From Desulfobacula sp. (GTDB lineage Bacteria; Desulfobacterota; Desulfobacteria; Desulfobacterales; Desulfobacteraceae): DNA of 14,724 nt. Position 1 is the first letter of the stretch. Each line of letters starts with the position of its first letter. The notes beneath the pieces are model-generated. The model was given only the letters and a program-made list of their open reading frames with translations. It was not told where the DNA came from and did no database searches. The stretch is from the NCBI GenBank assembly GCA_029940235.1, contig JAOZRI010000023.1, positions 1-14,724 of the forward strand. The letters run 5' to 3'. The translations under genes and the position numbers were made by a program. Below are positions 1-7,375 of the stretch, one piece after another.

Positions 1-1428
1 GATCTCTCTTTAGATAATTCTTCTGCTTTGACCCTTGCAAGATGGGCAGTAAGCCTTGAAAATCATTTTAATCAGCCCCAGGACATTGAGTGGTGCCAGG
101 ATCAATCCGGCAAACTTTTTATTCTCCAGTCAAGACCATTGAATATACATCTCGATGAAATCCAGAAGATGGTAAAACAAAACAAAGCCCTTAAAATTGA
201 AAATACAATTATCTGCTCCAACGCCCAAAGTGTGTGCCGCGGAATTGGATCAGGTCATGTGTACAGACTTGAACAATTATCACAAATCACACAAATCCCT
301 GAAGGGTCAGTACTTGTGGTCAAACACGCCCTGCCGCACTTTGTTATAGCTATTAACAAAGTCAATGCGATAATCATCGAAACAGGAAGCTTTGCAAGCC
401 ATTTTGCATCCATTGCAAGGGAGTTTGAAATTCCAACAATTGTAAATACAGAAAATGGCTTTAATGATCTTGTCCAGGGAAATTGTGTGACTGTAGATGC
501 AGAAAAAGGCATGGTTTATGACGGGGTCGTTGCTCCTTTAATAGAACATGTCCAACCCAAAAAAGAGAATATTTTTAGCAAAAGTTCTTTTATGGTCAAA
601 CTGCAATATGTAATGAATTTTGCAGCCAAATTAAAGCTTACAGATCCGGCATCTGATTCTTTCCACCCAGAGGCCTGCAGATCTCTTCATGATATAATCA
701 GATTTACCCATGAAACAGCACTTAGAGAAATGTTTTCAATCGGCCATAGAAAAGGAGGTCGAAAAAAAGGAGCAAAAAAACTTATCTCCAATATCCCCAT
801 GCTCTTTTATGTCCTTGATGTGGGCTCTGGTATAAAAAACAATAATAACAAAATATTAAAACCTGAAGATATTGCAAGTGTACCCATGAAAGCTGTTTTC
901 AAAGGGCTTTCACATCCAGAAATCTGCTGGTCGGAAACAACTCATTTTGACTGGGAAGAGTATGACAGGATTGTCATGGCAGGCGGCATCATCAGTGCAG
1001 ATTCCTCCATGTTCGGAAGCTATGCAGTGTTGTCAAAAGAGTATTTGAATGTAAACTTCAGATTTGGATATCATTTTGTCATCCTTGATACTATCTGCTC
1101 TTCTTCCAAAGAAGATAATTATATCCTTTTCAGATTCTCCGGCGGCGGGGGCACTCCAGAGGGAAGAACCATTCGTGCCAATTTTATTAAAGGTATTTTA
1201 ACAAGGCTTGGATTTATGGTACAGGTCAAATCTGATCTTATTGATGCTGAGTTTAAGCATGGGTCGTTAAAGACCATGGAAAAAATCCTTGATATGACAG
1301 GACGGCTTCTCGGTGCCACCAAACTCATGGATATGTATCTCAAAAAAGACTTATCTATAGAATTACTAATTGACGATTTTATGAACGGACGATATGATTT
1401 CCGCTCAGCAGTGGATGATAAACCATAA
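1..1428 (+). CDS. PEP synthase/pyruvate phosphate dikinase-like protein, 3' part
   Basis: The frame is open from base 1, so the 5' end lies outside the window; 475 residues are visible. The first ~50 are the end of an ATP-grasp PEP/pyruvate-binding domain (PQDIEWCQDQSGKLFILQSR is its usual last strand). A phosphohistidine swivelling domain follows at about residues 75-175, with the motif ETGSFASHFASIAREFEIP; its His (codon 400-402) matches the phospho-accepting His of PEP synthase and PPDK. The remaining ~300 residues do not look like the PEP-binding TIM barrel and I do not recognise them; a glycine-rich FRFSGGGGTPEGR stands out. The protein probably moves phosphate from ATP to the His and on to an unknown acceptor, as rifampicin phosphotransferase does with a different domain order. 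The stop lies 18 bp before the phosphatase gene. Family is secure; substrate is unknown. Confidence 0.85.
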   Translation, partial: DLSLDNSSALTLARWAVSLENHFNQPQDIEWCQDQSGKLFILQSRPLNIHLDEIQKMVKQNKALKIENTIICSNAQSVCRGIGSGHVYRLEQLSQITQIPEGSVLVVKHALPHFVIAINKVNAIIIETGSFASHFASIAREFEIPTIVNTENGFNDLVQGNCVTVDAEKGMVYDGVVAPLIEHVQPKKENIFSKSSFMVKLQYVMNFAAKLKLTDPASDSFHPEACRSLHDIIRFTHETALREMFSIGHRKGGRKKGAKKLISNIPMLFYVLDVGSGIKNNNNKILKPEDIASVPMKAVFKGLSHPEICWSETTHFDWEEYDRIVMAGGIISADSSMFGSYAVLSKEYLNVNFRFGYHFVILDTICSSSKEDNYILFRFSGGGGTPEGRTIRANFIKGILTRLGFMVQVKSDLIDAEFKHGSLKTMEKILDMTGRLLGATKLMDMYLKKDLSIELLIDDFMNGRYDFRSAVDDKP

Positions 1429-1446
1429 TATTTAAAGGAAACCTTA

Positions 1447-2457
1447 ATGTCATCATACAGTGTCACATGGATTACAAACAGCCTTTGTGTTGGACGTGCA
1501 CCCATGTCATATGCCGAACTTGATGCCATTAAAGCACAGGAGATTGATGCCATTGTCAACCTGTGCGCAGAATTTAGTGATCTACATGAACTTGAAGAGT
1601 CTTCAGGTTTTGAAGTATATTATCTTCCCATCTGGGATGAAGATATTCCCAAAATAGAAGCCATGGAAGATGCACTTGCCTGGCTTGATGAGGCAATTTA
1701 TCTTGGAAAAAAAGTGCTTGTTCACTGCAGACACGGGATTGGAAGAACCGGTACCTTTGTAACTTCTTATATGATTCGAAGAGGTCATACCTTAAAAGCT
1801 GCGACAAAAAAATTAAAATCCTCAAAAGCAAATCCTTCCAATTATGGTCAGTGGAAACTATTAAAAAAATATGGGAAAAAATCAGGGATTCTAAAAATAC
1901 GGGAGCCTTCTTTAGAATTTAAAAACAGGGTGGATCTAAGTCTGTTTTTTTCTGACTATGAATCCTTGATTGAAAAAATTGATCAGAAAAAAGATAATCA
2001 GGCAAAAGAGGTTCGCAGCAAATGTGGCAAGCAGGATCAAGCATGTTGTTCAAAACCTTTTAATATACATTTTATAGAGGTTGTCTATCTGCACTCCAAA
2101 ATAAACAGACACTTTACATCTGCTCAAAGAGAGACATTGATTAAAAGAGCGGTTAAAACCTATAAAAAAGAAAACAGGTTATGCCCATTCAATAAAGGCA
2201 GTGGCTGTGAAGCATATAAAATCAGACCAGCAAGATGCCGAACTTATGGGGCACTTGAGTTTTCCGCAGACAGACATGAGATTCAAAACATGCTGTTTGA
2301 AATTTCTCAAGCTGTATTTCTTGCTTTTGCAGGTAAATTCCAGCCAGAGATGAATTTTACATTTTCCATAGCAGATACAATTTCAGGAAAATTTGTCCAG
2401 AAATATTTCCACTATATGTCAGATTTTGAAAAAAATAGTAGAAACACAAAAATATGA
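1447..2457 (+). CDS. Dual-specificity phosphatase fused to a YkgJ-like cysteine cluster domain
   Basis: This 336-residue protein has two parts. Residues ~1-145 are a dual-specificity/tyrosine phosphatase fold with the P-loop HCRHGIGRTGT (nucleophile Cys94, Arg100) and an upstream acidic WDED (64-66) that could supply the general acid. Residues ~190-330 carry Cys193, Cys200, Cys201, Cys246, Cys254 and Cys264 in the pattern CPF...C...RP.RCR.YG, typical of YkgJ-type zinc/iron-chelating cysteine cluster proteins. A charged linker joins them. AAAGGAA precedes the ATG by about 7 bases. It follows the PEP-synthase-like gene by 18 bp and precedes the GAF protein by 22 bp, so co-transcription is likely. 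It should remove phosphate from a protein or small molecule, perhaps with metal- or redox-dependent control through the Cys domain (inference). Domain calls are firm; the target is unknown. Confidence 0.85.
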   Translation: MSSYSVTWITNSLCVGRAPMSYAELDAIKAQEIDAIVNLCAEFSDLHELEESSGFEVYYLPIWDEDIPKIEAMEDALAWLDEAIYLGKKVLVHCRHGIGRTGTFVTSYMIRRGHTLKAATKKLKSSKANPSNYGQWKLLKKYGKKSGILKIREPSLEFKNRVDLSLFFSDYESLIEKIDQKKDNQAKEVRSKCGKQDQACCSKPFNIHFIEVVYLHSKINRHFTSAQRETLIKRAVKTYKKENRLCPFNKGSGCEAYKIRPARCRTYGALEFSADRHEIQNMLFEISQAVFLAFAGKFQPEMNFTFSIADTISGKFVQKYFHYMSDFEKNSRNTKI

Positions 2458-2479
2458 ACAAAAAAGAGATGAAAAAATA

Positions 2480-4192
2480 ATGCCCAACAAAACAATCGAT
2501 TTTATTCGCCTTTTTCAAAAGGTGACCAGTATGATCACCTCTACACTTGATGTAGAAAAAGTATTGGATGTAATCGTACAAAAAGTACCTGAAGTTATAG
2601 GAGTTGATGCTGCTACAATAAGACTTCTTGATCCCACAGGCAAAAAACTTCTGCTTGTTGCTTCCTGCGGTCTCAGCCAGGAATATCTAAACCGTGGCCC
2701 CATAGATGCTGAACAAAGTGTCTCGAAAGCGTTAACCGGGACACCCGTGGCTATCTATGATGCACTGTCATATCCCGATATTCAGCACCCTGAAGCCATT
2801 CAAAAAGAAGGTATTAAAAGCCTTCTCATTGCTCCTGTTATTATACAAAACAGGGTTACAGGGGTCTTGAGACTGCTCACAAAAAAACCGCGCAAATTTA
2901 AAAACAGTGAAATTAAATTCATTGCGGCTTTGGCTGAACAATGCGGCATTGCCATTGGAAATGCCAGAATTTATGAGGAACAAAACCATCAGATACGCTA
3001 TCTCAAAAGCTTAGAAGAAATCGGCAGGGTTATAAACTCCACCTTTCAACTTCAAGAGGTGCTTGATTTTATTGTTGCCAAAATTCCAGATGTTATGAAC
3101 CTTAAAGGGTGTACCATAAGACTGCTTGATCCTGTCAATGGCCATCTGGATCTGGTGGCTGCATCCGGCCTGAGTGAAGAATATCTCGGCAGAGGGAGCA
3201 TTGATGACGAGCTTGGTACGCACCAGGCAATGAGAGGCGGCGAGCCCGTGATAATCCATGATGCTGCCAGAGATCCAAGGATAGCCTATCAGAATGATGC
3301 AAAGAAAGAGGGTGTGGCCAGTATCCTGGCTGTTGCTATTGTTGTAAAGAAAAGAATCATAGGAGTGCTCAGGCTTCTGACCTCTGAAAAACGCAATTTT
3401 TCAGATGCCCAGATCAATTTTGCAACAGCCATTGCAGAGCAGGGAGGCATTGCCATCCAGAATGCAAAAAGTTACAGCAAAATCACAAAGCTCATAACAG
3501 AATTGGAGCAACATGAGGATTTTCTCCAGATGGTTATTGACAGCCTCCAGGCTGAACTGCTCGTGATTGATATTGATCATCATATTACCATGGTCAACCA
3601 TGCTTTTCTCAAAAACCACAAGCTTGAAGAAAATGACATTGTCGGCAGGCCCTGCAATGAGGTCTTAACTGCCTGTAATCTGGATGACTGCCCACTAAGA
3701 AAGATTGCAAATGGAGAGAAGTCATCTGTCTGCCTTAGACAGATTAATAGTGGTGATAAAGAAAAATACCTAGAAGAGATGGCCACTCCTGTTGCAGCCT
3801 TTGGCAAAAAAAAACAGACAGACTTTATTATCCTAACCATCAGGGATGTGACAGATCATATTCAGCTTAAAGAAGAACACAGGACAAAAGAGAGGCTTCA
3901 AGGTGTCTTGGAAATGGCGGGAGCCGCAGCCCATGAACTGAATACACCAATATTTTCAGCACTTGGAACTGCACAATTAGTACTTGATGATTTAAATGAC
4001 CCACAATTGCAGGATGACCTTAAGACTATTATAAAAAATCTTAATGCTGTATCAGATCTCACAAAAAAAATGACCCAAATTACCAAATATGAAGCTAAAG
4101 AGTATGTAGGTGATACAAAAATCGTGGATATTCAAAAAGCTGCTGGATCAGATAAACAAACGAGTTTATTCCAGGGTAATAAAATAAGTTGA
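2480..4192 (+). CDS. GAF-GAF-PAS-HisKA sensor protein lacking an ATPase domain
   Basis: This is a 570-residue cytosolic sensor with no membrane segment. It has GAF1 (~17-165), GAF2 (~184-332), a PAS domain (~347-460) and a HisKA helix pair (~472-540) with AGAAAHELNTPI, whose His485 is the expected phospho-acceptor. The GAF domains are near duplicates (both contain TIRLLDP and GLSxEYLxRG), pointing to internal tandem duplication. The PAS domain has an insert with Cys392, Cys399, Cys404 and Cys418. The chain ends ~30 residues after HisKA with no N, G1 or G2 boxes, so no HATPase_c domain exists and the protein cannot autophosphorylate alone. An in-frame ATG at 2393 overlaps the previous gene; I chose 2480 because it gives a 22-bp gap and has AGAGA upstream. 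The stop faces the convergent dehydrogenase stop, 3 bp away. It may be a phosphotransfer or dimerisation partner. Confidence 0.85.
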   Translation: MPNKTIDFIRLFQKVTSMITSTLDVEKVLDVIVQKVPEVIGVDAATIRLLDPTGKKLLLVASCGLSQEYLNRGPIDAEQSVSKALTGTPVAIYDALSYPDIQHPEAIQKEGIKSLLIAPVIIQNRVTGVLRLLTKKPRKFKNSEIKFIAALAEQCGIAIGNARIYEEQNHQIRYLKSLEEIGRVINSTFQLQEVLDFIVAKIPDVMNLKGCTIRLLDPVNGHLDLVAASGLSEEYLGRGSIDDELGTHQAMRGGEPVIIHDAARDPRIAYQNDAKKEGVASILAVAIVVKKRIIGVLRLLTSEKRNFSDAQINFATAIAEQGGIAIQNAKSYSKITKLITELEQHEDFLQMVIDSLQAELLVIDIDHHITMVNHAFLKNHKLEENDIVGRPCNEVLTACNLDDCPLRKIANGEKSSVCLRQINSGDKEKYLEEMATPVAAFGKKKQTDFIILTIRDVTDHIQLKEEHRTKERLQGVLEMAGAAAHELNTPIFSALGTAQLVLDDLNDPQLQDDLKTIIKNLNAVSDLTKKMTQITKYEAKEYVGDTKIVDIQKAAGSDKQTSLFQGNKIS

Positions 4193-4195
4193 CTT

Positions 4196-6073
4196 TTATG
4201 TCATGGTTTGCAGCAGCCTGAAAAGTGTTCTTCTGGCAAGGATATCACCTGAAATGATACCGACTACTTTGTCCTCCTCAACAATGGGCATGGCAGAGAT
4301 TTCATGGTTTTCAAGCTTTCGAATACAGTCGATGATGGTGGCATCGGGTCTGCTGGTGATCACATCTGCTGTCATAATTTTGGTCAGTGGGGAATCCATG
4401 GGCAGTTTTGACGCCATGGCTCTTGTAATATCCCAGGAGGTCACAATCCCGATAAGCTTGCCTTTTTCAGACACGACGTTAACAATTGGGACATGGGCAT
4501 CTACGATTAATTGGGCTGCATCGGTGACACCTTTATCCACGCCAATGGTGGGGGCTTTTTCCATAATATCCTTGGCAGTTCTTGATTTTTCTTTTGAAGC
4601 GATGCGCTGAACACTGATTTGTTCTGCGATTTCACATGGCAGGCTGTCTGCATCTTTACAAAGGCCGTCAACAAGCTCTTCCATATTCCGGCGGATGACC
4701 GTTTCAAGTTTCTCAACAGCTGCTTTCCTGCGAATTTCTGCCAGATTTACAAAATCATCCCTGTTTTTTTTAAGCCAGTTTTCAATGGCATCTGGTTTCC
4801 CTAAGATATCTTTGGGAATCAGCAAATGATCCGGTGTAGGGACAATTCTTTCATGGGCAGCATAGATGACCCCGCCTGAGTTTACCAGGTAATCTGTGGC
4901 AATAAGCACACCCTTGTCGCGATAAACATGGCGTTCCATTCGTCTGCGCGCGGCTTTTTTAGACGGATTCGGAGAATAGGTGTTGGCGCCTTCAACTATG
5001 ATTCTCCATGTTCCCATCCTGTCTGTAGTCATGGATGGGTTTGTGCCAGGATCTACATCCAGGTAATTAAATACAGGAGATGCCGGGACCAGGCAGAAAG
5101 CCGATTCGGTGAGAAGGTTATTTGAAGAGTTTGAAAATACCATTTGCTTTAGATCGGGGTGGTCTTTGTGCATAATTTGATCATGAAAATATTTCTGGGT
5201 AACCGCACCAAACTCTCTCCACATGTCAAAAAGCTCTTTTACCGGCAGCCCATCTGAACTTAAAAGATATCCGTTTTCATCGCTGATACCCTTGATAATG
5301 GGAAAGTTGTCAGGATCATAATCATGGAAAATTCGTGCCACATGGGCACCCACTGCTCCAAATCCCTGGATGAGCAGATCCATTTGAGAGGATTTGGGGA
5401 TGACCATATTTTTAAACTGGGGCAGTTGTTTTAATTTGGGCAGATGTTCGAGCAGGGCTTTTGTAGCCACCACAATCCCATTGGCAGCACCGCCGAGTTC
5501 ATCAATCCTGTTACCACCCATATCAGCCGGTTTTGACACAACATTATTCAGGCCGTTTTCAATGGCAAAAACTTTCATGTCTGCATCATTTGTCCCCACA
5601 TCCGGGCCTGGGATATAGATTTGTTTGTATCGTTTTAATAGTTGGCCAAATCCCTTTATGACTTTATACCGGTCTTCCTCATTAAGATTGTCCGGCTTGA
5701 CAATACCGGATTTCCCACCGCCAAAGGGAAGATCGGCGGCGGCATTTTTAAGGGTCATCCCCCTTGCCAGATTATGGATAATATCCGGGGTGATATCCGG
5801 CAGCATTCTTGTGCCACCCATGGAGGGCTGCCCCATGGCAAGGTTGTCCACCACAAGGAACCCGCCGATTTGTACGGAACTCTCCTCATTCCACATACAG
5901 GAAACCAGCCGTGGCCCCAGACGGTCAACTTTTATGCCCAAACGCTGAAGACGATCAACATCCAGAGGACCAAATTCAAGGAACCTGAAAGGGCCGTCCT
6001 TGATCAGGCGGTTCTTCCAAACACTTTCGGGCAGTTTTTCATGCAAAAATTGATGCATTCTTGGTGGGATCAT
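4196..6073 (-). CDS. Amino-acid dehydrogenase (Glu/Leu/Phe/Val family) with C-terminal CBS pair
   Basis: This 625-residue protein should catalyse NAD(P)-dependent oxidative deamination of an L-amino acid. Visible catalytic elements are MTLKNAAADLPFGGGKSGI (Lys109 and catalytic Lys121), GPDVGT (Asp158), the dinucleotide motif GFGAVG (237-242), EGANTYSPNP and NSGGV (398-402). The Lys that binds the glutamate side-chain carboxylate (KGG.R in clostridial GDH) is replaced by Met85 in SMGGTRM, like the GGTRM of leucine dehydrogenases. The GDH Ser after GGV aligns to an Ala (GGVIYAAHE). A hydrophobic substrate is therefore more likely than glutamate. Residues ~497-552 and ~563-616 are two CBS domains, a pair that often binds adenine nucleotides; such a fusion is unusual for this enzyme family. 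AAGGAGA lies about 11 bases before the ATG, and the gene sits 25 bp after the unknown protein's stop. The fold is certain; the substrate is inferred. Confidence 0.88.
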   Translation of the reverse strand: MIPPRMHQFLHEKLPESVWKNRLIKDGPFRFLEFGPLDVDRLQRLGIKVDRLGPRLVSCMWNEESSVQIGGFLVVDNLAMGQPSMGGTRMLPDITPDIIHNLARGMTLKNAAADLPFGGGKSGIVKPDNLNEEDRYKVIKGFGQLLKRYKQIYIPGPDVGTNDADMKVFAIENGLNNVVSKPADMGGNRIDELGGAANGIVVATKALLEHLPKLKQLPQFKNMVIPKSSQMDLLIQGFGAVGAHVARIFHDYDPDNFPIIKGISDENGYLLSSDGLPVKELFDMWREFGAVTQKYFHDQIMHKDHPDLKQMVFSNSSNNLLTESAFCLVPASPVFNYLDVDPGTNPSMTTDRMGTWRIIVEGANTYSPNPSKKAARRRMERHVYRDKGVLIATDYLVNSGGVIYAAHERIVPTPDHLLIPKDILGKPDAIENWLKKNRDDFVNLAEIRRKAAVEKLETVIRRNMEELVDGLCKDADSLPCEIAEQISVQRIASKEKSRTAKDIMEKAPTIGVDKGVTDAAQLIVDAHVPIVNVVSEKGKLIGIVTSWDITRAMASKLPMDSPLTKIMTADVITSRPDATIIDCIRKLENHEISAMPIVEEDKVVGIISGDILARRTLFRLLQTMT

Positions 6074-6098
6074 TTTTTATGGTCTCCTTTTTAGGATA

Positions 6099-7361
6099 TT
6101 AGTGTAAATTTTGTGCTGCAATGACACCCGTGCCGGACTTTATTAATGCCTGTGCCGTCAGGTTGACAGATTGGTGCTTGTCAAGATAATTGGTCTGAAG
6201 AGATTCCATCAACCCTTTATCCAGAATTTCCTGTTTGGTTGAAAAGTATTCAAGGATATTGGATGGATGGTCTCTTTTTTCTTCTACAGCAATTTCTCCA
6301 CCTTCGTGCTTTGCAGCCATATTGGGGACTTCTTTTACAATTTCAATGAGTTCATCTCTCCTGTTATAGGGTTGATTCACAATTGCCTGATAGGTTTCCG
6401 TAATATGGTGCTCAAAGCGAACCTGTTTTTCCAGGCCCAATTGTTTTCTGATAACATTTGCCTGGCGAATGGTCTCATTATTTACAGAGTTGGAAAGGTT
6501 AAAGCCCACAAGGGATGTGGATCCGTCTTCCCGTGAGAAGAGTTTGGCCGTCATAAGGGTCCACAGGATAAAGTAAGGGTTATCATTTCCTACAAATACG
6601 GAAATTTTAAATTCAATATTCACACCAAGCCTGTGCATCATATATCCGAGAATAATGGTACCCGGGTTCACATTCAACACCTGCTGAATGCCGTATGTCG
6701 TATAATAATGGAGGTATTCTTCTGCCCATTTTATGGGATAGTCATTGGGCTGCCCGATACCGCCAAAATATCCGGTAATGGTGTCAGGGCCACCAAGATG
6801 GACATTGCTGCCGTCGGTTCCCCGGGTATCAAGGGATTCCACATAGGTTGCACCAATAATCTGCATGGCAAGGGCAGTGGCCATGATATCGCCGTGATCT
6901 TCAACCTGTTCCGCCATATTCCTGACCCGGATAATCCGGCCGGGCATGAGCTCTTTTTTTTCAATGGCCTGTCTGGCCTGGGCCATCAGCCAGGGAAAAA
7001 ACTGCATGGCGCTGATTTCAAGAGTTACAGCATTGGTAGAATCAATGGAAGACGTGTCCGCACCCCCACCCAGGATACTTTTACAATACTCATCCATTGA
7101 GATAAATGCTTTGTTGTCCCTTTGTTCCATCAGCCATTCAAGGTCAGCAACATAGGGAGAATTAATATCTTTAAGCCGCTGCATCAAGGTTTCCGGATTT
7201 CTGGCCTGTTCAGCTTTCCTATTAATGGCCTCGGCACCGCCAAATTTTTCAATCAGGTCGCAAAGTTCTCCCACCTGTTTGTTATCAGGGCCTGTGATAA
7301 GTTGATTAACGATATCCAGGTCTTTTGTTTTTATTTTCAACATTTTTTTAAGGTCTGTCAT
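6099..7361 (-). CDS. Conserved-looking protein of unknown function, 420 aa
   Basis: I do not recognise this protein. It is 420 residues, soluble, with no signal peptide or membrane helix. The N-terminal ~90 residues look helical and charged. The central part alternates hydrophobic strands and helices, compatible with an alpha/beta barrel. A glycine-rich stretch at 177-204 (SLDTRGTDGSNVHLGGPDT, then GYFGGIGQPN) and the later VNPGTIILGY and VGFNLSNSVNNET look like ligand-binding loops; His188, Asp193, His318 and His319 are possible polar site residues. The frame extends upstream to 7433 into panB, but the start at 7361 is preferred: it leaves 14 bp after panB and has GAGG about 8 bases upstream. 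Its place between panB and the dehydrogenase suggests an enzyme of amino-acid or 2-oxo acid metabolism. A distant link to B12-dependent mutase barrels came to mind but I cannot support it. Confidence 0.8.
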   Translation of the reverse strand: MTDLKKMLKIKTKDLDIVNQLITGPDNKQVGELCDLIEKFGGAEAINRKAEQARNPETLMQRLKDINSPYVADLEWLMEQRDNKAFISMDEYCKSILGGGADTSSIDSTNAVTLEISAMQFFPWLMAQARQAIEKKELMPGRIIRVRNMAEQVEDHGDIMATALAMQIIGATYVESLDTRGTDGSNVHLGGPDTITGYFGGIGQPNDYPIKWAEEYLHYYTTYGIQQVLNVNPGTIILGYMMHRLGVNIEFKISVFVGNDNPYFILWTLMTAKLFSREDGSTSLVGFNLSNSVNNETIRQANVIRKQLGLEKQVRFEHHITETYQAIVNQPYNRRDELIEIVKEVPNMAAKHEGGEIAVEEKRDHPSNILEYFSTKQEILDKGLMESLQTNYLDKHQSVNLTAQALIKSGTGVIAAQNLH

Positions 7362-7375
7362 GGTGATTCCTCTCT

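Noticed and set aside
1119..1559. 146-codon minus-strand frame
   Set aside because: It lies across the PEP-synthase-like gene and the phosphatase start, lacks a ribosome site and recognisable motifs, and is a reverse-frame shadow.
2393..2479. Upstream start of the GAF protein at 2393
   Set aside because: It overlaps the phosphatase C-terminus by 65 bases, and the extra residues do not resemble any GAF-protein N-terminus.
4196..6073. Annotation as glutamate dehydrogenase (gdhA)
   Set aside because: The residues that bind the glutamate side-chain carboxylate are replaced by Met85 and an Ala, so a specific glutamate call is not justified.
5642..6094. 150-codon plus-strand frame opposite the dehydrogenase N-terminus
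   Set aside because: Antisense shadow of a clearly identified catalytic domain.
6633..7100. 155-codon plus-strand frame opposite the unknown 420-aa gene
   Set aside because: It has no ribosome site or family motif, while the minus-strand gene has spacing, ribosome site and protein-like sequence.
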